From NCBI GenBank assembly GCA_943372645.1, contig CALRZN010000028.1, forward strand, positions 3,136 through 67,135: a DNA stretch of 64,000 bases, given 5' to 3'. Under the pieces are notes generated by a model. It saw only the letters and a list, made by a program, of their open reading frames with translations. It was not told the DNA's origin and did not search any database. This document shows positions 14,992 to 25,400 of this stretch, one piece after another; position 1 is the first letter of the stretch, and the number at the start of each line of letters is the position of its first letter. A program made the translations under genes and the position numbers. This stretch comes from VBWE01 sp943372645. GTDB lineage: Bacteria > Bacteroidota > Bacteroidia > Palsa-965.

Positions 14992-16572
14992 ATGTCAAAA
15001 TCAGGCGAAGAAAACGAGCGCAAAGAAAAATTTCTGACCGACTCGGGCATCGAAATCAAACGCACGTATCCGAAAACCGATATCCCGGAAGAACAGCCGG
15101 GGCAGTTCCCGTTTACACGCGGTGTGCAGCCCAGCATGTACCGCGGCAAATTGTGGACGATGCGCCAGTATGCCGGTTTTTCTACCGCAGAAGAATCGAA
15201 CAAACGCTACCATTACCTGCTGAAAAACGGCACCACCGGTTTGTCGGTTGCTTTTGACCTGCCCACGCAGATCGGTTACGATTCGGATCATGTTTTTTCC
15301 GAAGGCGAAGTGGGCAAATCGGGCGTAGCCATTGATTCGCTGCGCGATATGGAAATTCTGTTCAGCGGTATCAAACTGGATGAAGTAACTACATCCATGA
15401 CGATTAACTCAACAGCCGCCGTGCTGCTAAGCATGTACATTGCGCTGGCAAAAAAACAGGGTGCTGACATCAAAAAAATTTCCGGCACCATTCAAAATGA
15501 TTTGCTGAAAGAATACGCGGCCCGCGGCACGTACATTTATCCGCCGAAGCCTTCGATGCGCATCATCACCGATATTTTTGAATACTGCAGCACCGAGGTT
15601 CCGAAATGGAATACGATTTCCATTTCCGGTTATCACATCCGCGAGGCGGGTTCAACAGCGGTGCAGGAACTGGCGTTTACACTGAGCAACGGCAAGGCGT
15701 ATCTGCAGGCGGCCATGGCCAAGGGACTGGATATTGATGTGTTTGCAAAACGGCTTTCGTTTTTCTTTAATGCACACAACAACTTTTTTGAAGAAGTGGC
15801 CAAGTTCCGCGCCGCGCGCCGCATGTGGGCGCAGATTACCAAAGAACTCGGCGCAAAAGATCCGCGTTCGATGATGCTGCGTTTTCATACCCAAACCGGC
15901 GGCAGCACACTCACCGCGCAGCAGCCGCAAAACAACATTGTGCGCGTTACCATGCAGGCCCTCGCCGCGGTAATGGGCGGCACACAGAGTTTACACACCA
16001 ACGGTTTTGATGAAGCCCTCGCACTGCCCACCGAAGAAGCAGCCCGCATCGCCCTGCGCACACAGCAGATCATCGCGCTCGAAAGCGGCGCTGCCGATAC
16101 CGTTGATCCGCTGGCCGGTTCGTGGTTTGTAGAATCGCTTACCAACGAAGTAGAAGCAGCAGCCTGGGAATACATCCGCAAAATAGATGCAATGGGTGGT
16201 TCTGTGGCGGCCATTGAACAAGGTTTTATGCAGGATGAAATCGCTTCATCCTCTTATAAATATCAGTCCGATATTCAGTCGGGCGAAAAAGTAATTGTTG
16301 GCGTAAATAAATTCCAGGTGGAAGAAGCGCCCGCCGAAAACCTGTTTACAGTTGATGACAGCATCCGCATCCAGCAGATGGATAAACTGAAACAGCTGAA
16401 AGCTGAACGGAATAACGAACAGGTAAAACAGCTGTTACAAAAACTCGAAACCGCCGCACGCGGTACCGAAAACCTGATGCCGCTGATTCTCGAAGCGGTG
16501 GAAGCCTACGCCACACTGGGTGAAATTTCGGATGTGTTCCGTGGGGTGTTTGGCGAATATAAAGGGGTTTAA
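14992..16572 (+). CDS. Methylmalonyl-CoA mutase catalytic (large-subunit-like) protein
   Basis: A 526-residue protein covering only the TIM-barrel catalytic domain of acyl-CoA mutases. Substrate-tunnel signatures are TRGVQPSMYRGKLWTMRQYAG and FSTAEESNKRYHYLL near the N-terminus; FHTQTGGSTLTAQQPQNN and GGTQSLHTNGFDEAL follow. The cobalamin-binding DxHxxG domain is missing, and the protein ends soon after the barrel. It must therefore work with a separate B12-binding subunit, which is not in this window. It interconverts succinyl-CoA and methylmalonyl-CoA, or a branched acyl-CoA pair. Single gene with its own promoter box. Confidence 0.9.
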   Translation: MSKSGEENERKEKFLTDSGIEIKRTYPKTDIPEEQPGQFPFTRGVQPSMYRGKLWTMRQYAGFSTAEESNKRYHYLLKNGTTGLSVAFDLPTQIGYDSDHVFSEGEVGKSGVAIDSLRDMEILFSGIKLDEVTTSMTINSTAAVLLSMYIALAKKQGADIKKISGTIQNDLLKEYAARGTYIYPPKPSMRIITDIFEYCSTEVPKWNTISISGYHIREAGSTAVQELAFTLSNGKAYLQAAMAKGLDIDVFAKRLSFFFNAHNNFFEEVAKFRAARRMWAQITKELGAKDPRSMMLRFHTQTGGSTLTAQQPQNNIVRVTMQALAAVMGGTQSLHTNGFDEALALPTEEAARIALRTQQIIALESGAADTVDPLAGSWFVESLTNEVEAAAWEYIRKIDAMGGSVAAIEQGFMQDEIASSSYKYQSDIQSGEKVIVGVNKFQVEEAPAENLFTVDDSIRIQQMDKLKQLKAERNNEQVKQLLQKLETAARGTENLMPLILEAVEAYATLGEISDVFRGVFGEYKGV

Positions 16573-16575
16573 AAG

Positions 16576-16693
16576 GATTTTTGATTTTCGATTTTTGATT
16601 TAAAGGTATCAGGTACACCGTCAGTCTGAGCGACAGTCGAAGACGGCGTGTGATAAATCCAATCAAAAATCGAAAATCAAAAAATCAAAAATC
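16576..16693. repeat. TCAAAAATC/ACACCGTCAG-family inverted repeat (copy A, short form)
   Basis: Outer arms GATTTTTGATTTTCGATTTT and its inverse AATCAAAAATCGAAAATC flank a core with TACACCGTCAGTCTGAGC and GTCGAAGACGGCGTGTGATA. It occupies the convergent gap between the mutase and the Omp28-like gene. It lacks the roughly 45-bp internal segment present in the copies at 19559 and 26157. Confidence 0.88.
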
Positions 16694-16702
16694 GCTACGA
16701 TC

Positions 16703-17878
16703 TTAATTGCGTACCAACTTCTCCGTAACGGTTCCTTTATCGGTTTTCAACTGCACAAAATAAATACCTGCGGGCAGTTCGCGCACACTGGTTTGTACCT
16801 GCAACAGGCCGGAAACAAAGGTTTGTTTTCCTGCTATCGTTTTTACGGTTTCACCAAGCATATTGGTCAGTACCACTTCGCCTTCGATGGTTTCGTTTGC
16901 TGAAATGCCGATGGTAAGTATATCATTGGCCGGGTTCGGAAACAAACCAAGGCCTACCGGCTCCGGCGCGGGCTGTGGCGTAATGGCAGTGTTAAACAAT
17001 GAATGCAGCTCCACATCAGTGGTATTAAGTACCCAGCGGTTGCCGTTTCCGATGGTAGAAGGACTGCTGTTTGCTGCATAATGTGCAACAAAAGCCACCA
17101 GTTTTATTTTGCTGTCGTTGTAATTGGCCGGTACCTGGTAATTTACGGAAACCGTGTACGGTGTATTCAGCGCTGGTGTGTTCGGAATTATTCCGGATGA
17201 TCCCCAGGTGCCGTTGAGCGAACTGCGCAGCACGTGGCGGTGCGGATAACCGGAGATGTAGGTGGTGGAACTGTTCCATTGCCCCGGGTAATATGTGTTT
17301 GCAAACTGCGCATCGTAACATTTCTGATCCCAGCCCGAGCCGCTGCCGATTACGCTGTCTTCTACAAGGTACAGGCTGATGCGGTAATCACCGGCCGGAA
17401 CGGTTTGCAGAAACGAGGTGTTCACCGTTGCACTGATCATGCGGCTGGATGCGTTGTACGTGCCTTGTATATCAACCGAAACGCGTGGTGATTCATTTGT
17501 GTAGATGCGAGTTACCACGGTATCGAAACCGCCTACGGTCATGTATGGTTCGGTGGAAAGCCACGGAAACGTTACACGATCAATCATAATTGCAGGAGCA
17601 AAACCGAACGACGGATTGGCAAACTCCTGTTCTATGGCATCGGTAAACGGGCCGCTCATCGAATCCACACCAAAACCTTCGTGAATGGTATAGAGCACGG
17701 TATTACCGGCATGCTGCTGGTGCCAGGTGAGCAGGTTATAGGATTGCGGCGGACACATGCCGCACAGCGTTGTTGTAAATTCTTCCATCAGCACCCGTTT
17801 AACAGGTGCGGTTTGTGCAGTCCCGGAAATTACAAATACCAGGCCGATTGCGATAGTAAACCATGTTTTCGTTTTCAT
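16703..17878 (-). CDS. Omp28-like protein with T9SS type A sorting domain
   Basis: A 391-residue secreted protein; the start at 17878 (MKTKTWFTIAIGLVF) gives a signal peptide ending in SGTAQ. Near residue 38 is CGMCPPQS in a thioredoxin-like segment (VKRVLMEEFTTTLCGMCPP), as in Omp28-related proteins. A beta-rich middle follows, and the C-terminus (LGLFPNPANDILTIGIS ... GIYFVQLKTDKGTVTEKLVRN) is a Por secretion tail. The protein should therefore be exported across the outer membrane by the type IX system. Monocistronic, flanked by intergenic repeats. Confidence 0.88.
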   Translation of the reverse strand: MKTKTWFTIAIGLVFVISGTAQTAPVKRVLMEEFTTTLCGMCPPQSYNLLTWHQQHAGNTVLYTIHEGFGVDSMSGPFTDAIEQEFANPSFGFAPAIMIDRVTFPWLSTEPYMTVGGFDTVVTRIYTNESPRVSVDIQGTYNASSRMISATVNTSFLQTVPAGDYRISLYLVEDSVIGSGSGWDQKCYDAQFANTYYPGQWNSSTTYISGYPHRHVLRSSLNGTWGSSGIIPNTPALNTPYTVSVNYQVPANYNDSKIKLVAFVAHYAANSSPSTIGNGNRWVLNTTDVELHSLFNTAITPQPAPEPVGLGLFPNPANDILTIGISANETIEGEVVLTNMLGETVKTIAGKQTFVSGLLQVQTSVRELPAGIYFVQLKTDKGTVTEKLVRN

Positions 17879-17968
17879 CTTATGCTGTTTTTGAATGACC
17901 GGACAAAATTGGGTAGTCTGTCTTTTAAAACACAACCGATGCCGTTCAAAAGTTCCGTTTCCGAAATC

Positions 17969-19477
17969 TTATTTCGGTGCAATGGATTTGTGCAATGGAA
18001 AACCGTTGGCCTGTGCGGCAATCCAGGAATCGAAATCAAAATAGCCGTAACGCAGCTGGTTATTTTTAAGCGGGGCCTGCTGCTGCAGCACGAGCTGCAG
18101 TTTATGAAATCCCGCTGCCCGGCTGTTGCGTGCCGTTGTGTGGAGGAGCGGGGAGGATAGTGCAGTTGCAAAAGCCTCCGCAAAAACATCGCCCGGCGTA
18201 TTTTTCTTCAGTTGTTTCCGCAGTGAACGGATACGATAAAGCAGCAGTTCGTAATCCGACAACTCATAATAAATGACAAGGCCGAGCAGTTCGGTTTCGG
18301 GATCAAACAGCGTAAGCATTGCACGCCGCGCATGATGCTGCCGGAGCGCTTCACGGAATTTACCGGTATAAACAGAAGCAACCGTATAATTCATCAGGAA
18401 GATCAAAACAATACTATTGCTGAAGCGATAATCCTGGCGGATAATTGTCTGCTGTATCGTCCGGCATTGTTCGTATGCCTGCTGTCCGTGCCGTTTTTTC
18501 AGCAGAAAAGCAACCTGGTTATTCAGCAGGTTCACATACGTATCATTAATCCGTGCGGTGAGTTTGCGTTTCGGAATGCTCCTGTAAAAACGGGTTGCTT
18601 TTTCAATATACTGTTCATTGCCGCTTTTCTGCAGCTGCATGCCGGCCACAAAAATATTGTTCAGTGCAGTAATGTATTCAAAACTGCGCGACAGCAGGTG
18701 GCGGCGGTCGGCTTCCATCTGTTCCGCAAACAGCTGGCGGTATTTCAGGCTGTTTTTCCAGTCGCTGAGCAAGCGGTAACAACTGCTCATGGTCTGGCAG
18801 TATTCCCGCATCAGTGTAAATTCCATGCTGCGGCCCCGCACCGTTTTTTGGATCACGGCAATCCATTTGCGTACCTGGTTCAGTTCGGCCGCGGTGGCAG
18901 GTTTTTCGCGGTTGAGCAGTTTCCAGGTCGCTACATTGTACCGCCTGATCTGGAGCCATTGCTCCACGTGCTGCAGTGTGGAGGTAATTGCTGCGGCAGC
19001 CACCGTATCGTTTTTTTTCGATCGCGGCTCCAGCAGGCCGATGCGCAGCTGCCAGTCGATACACACCGGCAGAAACAGGAGTTTGTCGTGCTCGAGGCAC
19101 AGCCGGTACGCCTGTTCTACCGAGCGGCGCAGTGCATCAAACTGTTTTTTGCGGAGCAGGATTTCGGCCTGCATGAACTTGCGCAGGATGATGGTTTCGG
19201 GCGTTCCTGTGGCGTGAAAATTTTCAAGGCTCCGCAGCGTGGTTTCAAATGCGTAATGTTTCATACGCTTGAACTGTTCCGGCGAAGCGGCCTGTACAGC
19301 GGACTGCAGCGCAGGTTCGTCATACACATCCATCTGCTCCAGTTCGCGCAGCAGTTTCCGGTAGGTTTTGGTAAACCGGCGCTGCTGCAGCTGATCGGTG
19401 TAAATTGTGAGGTACCGTTTTTCGTTTACATCAAGCGATTTTACAAGCCGGTAAAGCTGGTCGGAAGGTGTTTTCAT
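17969..19477 (-). CDS. Large alpha-helical cytosolic protein of unknown function
   Basis: A 502-residue protein from the ATG at 19477 (MKTPSDQLYRLVKSLDVNEK); a longer start at 19510 adds eleven residues of doubtful value. It has no signal peptide and consists of helical hairpins with repeated Leu/Tyr/Arg patterns, suggesting TPR-like or other solenoid structure. Similar proteins beginning with ...L..L.K.EKR.L are common in Bacteroidota and have no assigned function. It sits alone between two minus-strand genes. Confidence 0.75.
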   Translation of the reverse strand: MKTPSDQLYRLVKSLDVNEKRYLTIYTDQLQQRRFTKTYRKLLRELEQMDVYDEPALQSAVQAASPEQFKRMKHYAFETTLRSLENFHATGTPETIILRKFMQAEILLRKKQFDALRRSVEQAYRLCLEHDKLLFLPVCIDWQLRIGLLEPRSKKNDTVAAAAITSTLQHVEQWLQIRRYNVATWKLLNREKPATAAELNQVRKWIAVIQKTVRGRSMEFTLMREYCQTMSSCYRLLSDWKNSLKYRQLFAEQMEADRRHLLSRSFEYITALNNIFVAGMQLQKSGNEQYIEKATRFYRSIPKRKLTARINDTYVNLLNNQVAFLLKKRHGQQAYEQCRTIQQTIIRQDYRFSNSIVLIFLMNYTVASVYTGKFREALRQHHARRAMLTLFDPETELLGLVIYYELSDYELLLYRIRSLRKQLKKNTPGDVFAEAFATALSSPLLHTTARNSRAAGFHKLQLVLQQQAPLKNNQLRYGYFDFDSWIAAQANGFPLHKSIAPK

Positions 19478-19558
19478 GCAACAGGCGCGAATAATAAAAT
19501 AACGAAACAAGGCGGATTTCGTTAGTCAAATTTACGCAAAAGTTACGTTTCAGAGAAA

Positions 19559-19709
19559 GATTTTTGATTGGCGATTTTTGAATTTTGATTGGATTTATCA
19601 CACGCCGTCTTCGACTGTCGCCTTCCCGCATTCGCGCAATCACCGCTTCGGAAGTCAAGCTCAGACTGACGGTGTAACTGATACCTCTTAAATCAAAAAT
19701 CAAAAATCA
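19559..19709. repeat. TCAAAAATC/ACACCGTCAG-family inverted repeat (copy B, long form)
   Basis: In reverse orientation to copy A: starts GATTTTTGATTGGCGATTTT, contains TATCACACGCCGTCTTCGAC and CAAGCTCAGACTGACGGTGT, and ends TTAAATCAAAAATCAAAAAT. It includes an internal segment (about 19621-19663) shared in outline with copy C. It lies between two minus-strand genes. Confidence 0.88.
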
Positions 19710-19715
19710 GTTGCG

Positions 19716-21245
19716 TTACTTACTTGTAATAATAAACTCCACCCGCCTGTTTTTTTCGCGGCCCTCGGGTGTGGCGTTGGGTTCTACCGGTTTGTCTTCA
19801 CCGAAGCCCCGCGAAACCACGCGGTCGTCGGTAATACCTTTGTCCGCCAGGTAGGTTTTAACGGCCGCAGCCCGGTCTTCGGACAATTTCTGGTTGGATG
19901 CATTATCGCCCACGTCATCGGTATGGCCGTGAATTTCAATTTTCATGGTGGCGTTTTCCTGCAGCAGCGCAACTACTTTATCGAGTTCGGGGAACGATTC
20001 GGATTGCAGTGTTGCTTTTCCGAAATCGAAAAAAATATTGTTGAGGCGGATCGGTTTATTTATTTCAATCGGCACGAGGTACAGGTCGCGTTTCAGTTCG
20101 CGGTAATCTTTTAATTCGCGCAGATCAATATTTTCGCTGATGGCATAATACCCCGGTGCATCGGCTTTAAATCCATACTGGTGGCCCTGCGGCAGCACAA
20201 TCTGGTATTCACCTGTACCCGGTGTGGATGAAGCAATACCGGCTTCGGTGCCTTCCGGTAATTTGAAATAACTGATGGCAGCCTGCAGCGGTTTCCCGGT
20301 TTTGGCATCCAGCACTTTGCCCGTAACCAGCACCACCGGTTTCGGCCGGTTTTCAGGAACGAGTTCGATGCGGATCAGGTCCGTGCCGCCAAAGCCGTTC
20401 GGATCGGAACTCACCATGTACGCAATTTTACCCGTTGCCGGAACGGTGTAATACGCATCCCAATACGGCGTATTGATAGTGGGGCCGAGGTTTACCGGCT
20501 CACTCCATTTCAGCCACGTATCATCGAGACGGCGCGTCATCCAGATATCGCTGCTGCCATATCCGCCCGGACGATCGGATGAAAAATAAAGCGTAATTCC
20601 ATCGGCCGCCACAAAGGGTGTTGATTCACTGTACTGCGCTGTACTGAACGGCAGTTTTTCGGGCTGACTCCAGTTTGTGTTGTTTTCGCGGTGCGAAACA
20701 TACAGGTCGGAGATGTCTTTTTTCTCATCTTCGCCCAGGTACAGGATCATGTTTTTATTATCCGGACTGAGGCAGATGCCGGCGTATTTGCCCTGGCTCA
20801 TTTTTTCATACCGTTTGATATTGATCGCTTCCGGATCGCCCCAGCCTTCCGCAGTCATGCGGCATACGGAGTAACCCGGCCGCGCATATTCCCCGTTTTT
20901 AAAAATGCCGCGGACGATGCGGCTGTTGCCATCCACGCTCTGGTAAAACAACGCGTTTTTGGTGGTGCGGTTAAACGGTTTGCCCAGGTGTTTGGCAGGC
21001 ATCCACTGGCTGTCGGGGCCGAGTTTGCAGTACCAGATGTCCTGTGTTTCCTGCGGCGAAAGGGTGTTTTCCGGGTGATTGTCGCGTGTGAAAAACAACT
21101 TGCTGCCGTCGGGCGTAATGTAGGGCTGTATTTCGGCATACGCCGAGTTTACGTTTTTACCGAGGTTCACCAGTTTCCGTTTCTCCTGTGCGAAAAAGGG
21201 ATTACTGCACACGAGCAGTAATCCCCATACGATTGTTTTTTTCAT
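19716..21245 (-). CDS. OmpA family protein with PD40 propeller
   Basis: A 509-residue envelope protein with a signal peptide ending in PFFAQ. Residues about 40-290 contain PD40/WD40-like beta-propeller repeats (ITPDGSKLFFTRDN, LSPDNKNMILYLGED, VAADGITLYFSSDRPGGYGS). A carboxypeptidase-regulatory-like beta-sandwich follows (VTGKVLDAKTGKPLQAAI), then a C-terminal OmpA peptidoglycan-binding domain (NNIFFDFGKATL, IEIHGHTDDVGDNASNQKLS, EGREKNRRVEFII). The architecture resembles PorE, an outer-membrane-associated T9SS component. It is downstream, by 5 bp, of a barrel-like protein gene. Confidence 0.9.
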   Translation of the reverse strand: MKKTIVWGLLLVCSNPFFAQEKRKLVNLGKNVNSAYAEIQPYITPDGSKLFFTRDNHPENTLSPQETQDIWYCKLGPDSQWMPAKHLGKPFNRTTKNALFYQSVDGNSRIVRGIFKNGEYARPGYSVCRMTAEGWGDPEAINIKRYEKMSQGKYAGICLSPDNKNMILYLGEDEKKDISDLYVSHRENNTNWSQPEKLPFSTAQYSESTPFVAADGITLYFSSDRPGGYGSSDIWMTRRLDDTWLKWSEPVNLGPTINTPYWDAYYTVPATGKIAYMVSSDPNGFGGTDLIRIELVPENRPKPVVLVTGKVLDAKTGKPLQAAISYFKLPEGTEAGIASSTPGTGEYQIVLPQGHQYGFKADAPGYYAISENIDLRELKDYRELKRDLYLVPIEINKPIRLNNIFFDFGKATLQSESFPELDKVVALLQENATMKIEIHGHTDDVGDNASNQKLSEDRAAAVKTYLADKGITDDRVVSRGFGEDKPVEPNATPEGREKNRRVEFIITSK

Positions 21246-21250
21246 ACGAT

Positions 21251-22198
21251 TTATTCGGTTGTGCGTTCTTCCGAAGCCGGTTTTACATACCCCAGTTTGG
21301 TTGATTTGCGCGAGGCCAGTGCGATGGCAAAACTGCCGTGGAAATAAATACCGTCAACAGGGCGGTAACCGATTTCCATCTGCGTCATCATGCCTTTTGC
21401 TTTGCCCTTGGTCTGTTTGCGTGGCTGCGGCACATACATGCGGAAACCGCCGCGTGCACCGATCGGATTTTTCGGATAATAATCGCGGTACGAAACCCCT
21501 TCGCGTTTTACCGTTGTAACGGGCAGAATAAGTGCATCAAGAAATAAGCAGTTGAGCATTCCGCCGCCCTTGGTATTGTATTGTTTGGTACTGATTTCAA
21601 GGTTGGCTGTGCGGAATTTGATGAGTCCTGCATAAATACCGGTAGAACTGAAACCCACATAATCGGGCATATTGCCAATGTTGTACCCGTCAGCATCTTC
21701 CACGGCAGCAATGGGGCTGCGGCGAACGAAGAGGCCGCCGTGTATGCCTGTTAAACTTACCCGGTGTGCAGGCACCTTGATGAATTTGGTTGTTTCAACC
21801 ACATCCCCGTTGTTATTAGTTGATTCGGTGCGGTCGAGTACAATTTTGGTGGGTTTTATTTTTTCACTTGATTTCAGGATGAAGCTGCCTCCCAGTTCGA
21901 GGTTAAAATTGTGCGGCACTACTTTTCCGCCGGCAAGACGGCCGAATGTAAACCAGCCCTGGCGGATCGCAAACTCAGGAATGATTTTGTTTTTATAATT
22001 GGCCATACCCCACAATCCGACATTGATGCTCATGCCTTCGAAATTCTGCAGCGGCACATCGAAATGAAAAAAGTCGCAGGCAATAACCAGGTTGCTTACA
22101 TCGGCAGCATCGTCTTTTACAATTTTATAATCAATCTGCTGACTAAACAACCCTGTAGTTGCAGAAAACAGGCCGAGGGTAAAGAGGAAACGTTTCAT
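21251..22198 (-). CDS. Putative outer-membrane barrel or secreted envelope protein
   Basis: A 315-residue protein with a signal peptide ending in GLFSQ, followed by beta-rich amphipathic strands (MSINVGLWGMANYK, NFNLELGGSFILKS, GIHGGLFVRRS, GFRMYVPQP). It has a Lys/Gly-rich loop (QPRKQTKGKAKGMM). The C-terminus lacks a clean terminal-aromatic signature. It is the first gene of a pair with the OmpA/PD40 protein (5-bp gap), suggesting a shared envelope function. I do not recognise a characterised family. Confidence 0.75.
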   Translation of the reverse strand: MKRFLFTLGLFSATTGLFSQQIDYKIVKDDAADVSNLVIACDFFHFDVPLQNFEGMSINVGLWGMANYKNKIIPEFAIRQGWFTFGRLAGGKVVPHNFNLELGGSFILKSSEKIKPTKIVLDRTESTNNNGDVVETTKFIKVPAHRVSLTGIHGGLFVRRSPIAAVEDADGYNIGNMPDYVGFSSTGIYAGLIKFRTANLEISTKQYNTKGGGMLNCLFLDALILPVTTVKREGVSYRDYYPKNPIGARGGFRMYVPQPRKQTKGKAKGMMTQMEIGYRPVDGIYFHGSFAIALASRKSTKLGYVKPASEERTTE

Positions 22199-22249
22199 GG
22201 CTTTTATTTTTTTTCAAATGTCCTCCGAAGCCGATTGTTCGGCAATACG

Positions 22250-22397
22250 ACATTTGCCCTATTTTTTTTCAGCGCCAGCTGGTACGCAGGCTCCTGTTTT
22301 AGGCAGCTGTACGGGTTTAACCGTAGGGGGTGCAGAAACGGAAACCGTTACTTTGCGTGCTGCTTTCGCAGGGGCGAATAACATTTGCCCTATTTTT
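22250..22397 (+). promoter_or_regulatory. Divergent promoter region with a 17-bp direct repeat
   Basis: ACATTTGCCCTATTTTT occurs at 22250-22266 and again at 22381-22397 (131 bp apart), each preceded by a GGC(G)AATA-like stretch. The second copy ends 9 bp before the kinase start at 22407; TACTTTG at 22358 is a further near-match to a -7 box. The region separates the kinase from the divergent barrel gene. Confidence 0.4.
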
Positions 22398-22406
22398 ATC
22401 CCCGGT

Positions 22407-25400
22407 ATGATCAGCCGTTCGGTGTTGCTGCTTTTTATTTTGTTAACCGTGATTTTTATCCCGGCAAAGCTGCATGCACAAACGCGCCGTTTCGAAAACA
22501 TCAGTTCGAACCAGGGGCTTTCGCAGAATACAGTGAACTGCATTATGCAGGACAGCGAGGGGCTGCTCTGGTTCGGTACGCAGAACGGGCTGAACTGCTG
22601 GGACGGCTACAGTTTTAAAATCTACCGTTTCAGCCGCAACGATACGAACAGCATTCCCGATAATTTTATTCTTTCGCTTGCCGAAACGGATACCCATTTT
22701 ATTGCCGTAGGAACACGCAACGGTTTTGCCTGCCTCGATAAACGGACCGGTGTTTTTAAACGCGCTGCCATAAGCGGCGCGGTGAACAACTCGCTGCACG
22801 AAACGGTGGCGGTGATTATTCCCGACAGCAGCGGGCAATTCTACTTTTTACAACGCAAATCAACCTGGGTGTATGAAACACGAACAGGTAAAACACGGGC
22901 TGTGCCGGATGTACTGAGCCAGCTGCGTAATATCATGACGGATACAAAAACCGGTAAACGTTATGGTTTTACACCATCCGGTGTTTTTGGATTTGATCTG
23001 AAAACAGGGCAGAAGGGACGGATTTATAATTTTCAATCGGATATATGGTTGAATAACAAAACGGGGACGCTCATCGGTTCCGATATTTTTCTAATAGAAA
23101 ATCGGTTGATAAAAAAGGTCAATACACAAACACCGCGGGAAGCAACGTTTTGCGGGCAAATTCCCGAAACGCCCACCTGTATAGCCGCCGCACCCGACAG
23201 CACGATCTGGATCGGTACACTGAACGGGTTGTATATTTTTCATCCGGCAGACAACAGCATTGAACATGTTACCGTTACACCAAACACAACAGGTAGTTTA
23301 TCCTCCAACCGCATTATGTCACTCTACGCATCGCCTGACGGATTGATGTGGGTGGGCAATACCGAAAACGGGGTTGATGTGTATGACAACAGCAACTCCG
23401 GTAAAACCATTGAAACCATTTTCACCAATTCGGCAAGCGGGCAAACGGTGTGGTCAACTGTTGCCATTAAACAGGGACAACTTTTCGGAACAACGAGTGG
23501 TATTCAGTTTCAGCCCACCGGCAAAGCAACTGTACCGGCCTGGCTGCATATGCTTCCGCATGATGTGTTTGCGGCTTCGATGTGTTTCGACCGTGAAAAC
23601 CGCCTGTGGATGGCAACGCGTAACCGGGGTGTGCTGCTGCTGGATACACTGAAACGCGAACTGCTCACGTTTAAAATAAACCGGAGTGAAGGTTTGCCGA
23701 ATGCAGCGTACCATGTGCAGTGCGACCGCGAAGGAACGGTTTGGGTGGCAACGGCTGACGGGCTTTGGTATTGCCGGGATGGTTCACGGGAACTGAAAAA
23801 CAAGCCCGTGTTTTATACCGCAACAGACACGCTGAATTACACCACCAGCACGTTTGAAGACCGCAAAGGCCGTTTGTGGGTGGGTTCTAATCATGGCGTT
23901 TCTGTAAGCGATCCGGAGAAAAAAACATTCCGGCAATACAGTTACGAAGTAGGGAACAAAAAAAGCATCAGCCACCCGATTGTTTCCTGGATCACGGAAG
24001 ATGCGCGTGGGGTGATGTGGCTGGGCACATTCGGCGGCGGCCTCAACCGGTATGATGCCGCAACGGATGGATTTACCGCCGTGGGAACAGCAGCAGGCCT
24101 GCCCGATGAAGTAATTTACGTGGTGGCAGCCGATGAGCAGCACCGCCTGTGGCTGAGCACTGACCGCGGGCTGGTGTGTTACGATCCGCAAACACAGCAC
24201 CTGTTTACATACACTACCCGCGACGGACTGCGCTCCAACGAATTTGTACAGAACGGATTTTATAAAGATGCGTCCGGCCGTTTTTATTTTTCAAACGGAA
24301 ACAGTTTTGTGCGTGTGGATGCTGCGCATGCGGCGTGGCCGGTATTTGCGGGTTGCCCGGTAATTACGGGGCTGAAAGTAAACAATTCTGATTTTCCGCG
24401 AAGCTCCGGTGTGTTGCAGTTGCAGCCCGACGAGCATGATATTGCCGTTTCGTTTGCAGCAGTGAATTATCGGTTCCAGGAACGCATTGTGTACAGTTAT
24501 AAACTGGAAGGATACGACACCGCCTGGATGGAGCCGCCGGCCGGAATCCGGTTTGCATCGTACACCAACCTGCCGTATGGCGATTACACGTTGCGCATCC
24601 GTTGCCGAATTGCAGGTGGCGACTGGTCGCCGAATGAACGCAGCATGCAACTGCACATCCGCACACCGTTCTGGCGCACCACGTGGTTTATGCTGTTGCT
24701 GGTTGTGGCGGCGGCGGGACTGATTGCCGGCATTTCGTGGTTCATTGCGGGGTACCGTCACCGCAGGCGGATGCGGGCGGCCGAAGTGCAGCGTAAAATT
24801 CACCTTGAACGTGAACGCATTTCGCGCGATCTGCACGATCACCTCGGTGCGCAGATTTCGTATTTTATCAGCACCGCCGATTTTATTGCTTTCGGTCTTG
24901 ATCAGCATACACCCGAACAAAGCCGTAAACTGCTGCAGGAACTGAGCCAGGGCGGCCGCACCACCATGCAGGAACTGCGAGAAACCATCTGGGCACTGAA
25001 CAAGGCTGCATACACAGCGAATGAATTTGCGGAACGCCTGCGCACCTATTTCAGTATGCAGCTTGCTGCTGATCCGCTGCAATGGAAACTGACCGTTGAT
25101 GGAAATGCAGCCACCGTGTTGCAGCCCGCGTTGCTGCTGAATACGTTCCGCATCATCCAGGAAGCATTGTCGAATGTGAAAAAACACGCCGAAGCAAAAC
25201 TATTCCGTGTGGAGCTGCATATTTCGGAAAACGAATTTGCTGTATCCATAAGCGACGACGGAAAAGGATTTGTACATAAAAACAGCCCGGAAGGACATTA
25301 CGGCCTCGACAATATGCAACTGCGCGCAACCGAAACCGGCGGCACCTTAACCGTAAACAGCGCACCGGGAAAAGGCACCACGCTGCTGTTTAAAGCGCCG

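Noticed and set aside
18332..19525. A 397-codon plus-strand frame opposite the large helical protein
   Set aside because: No domain or signal peptide, poor amino-acid composition, and it covers the antisense of a gene with a plausible protein sequence.
24291..25187. A 298-codon minus-strand frame inside the histidine kinase gene
   Set aside because: The plus strand has the intact HisKA_3/HATPase domains; the antisense frame has no family.
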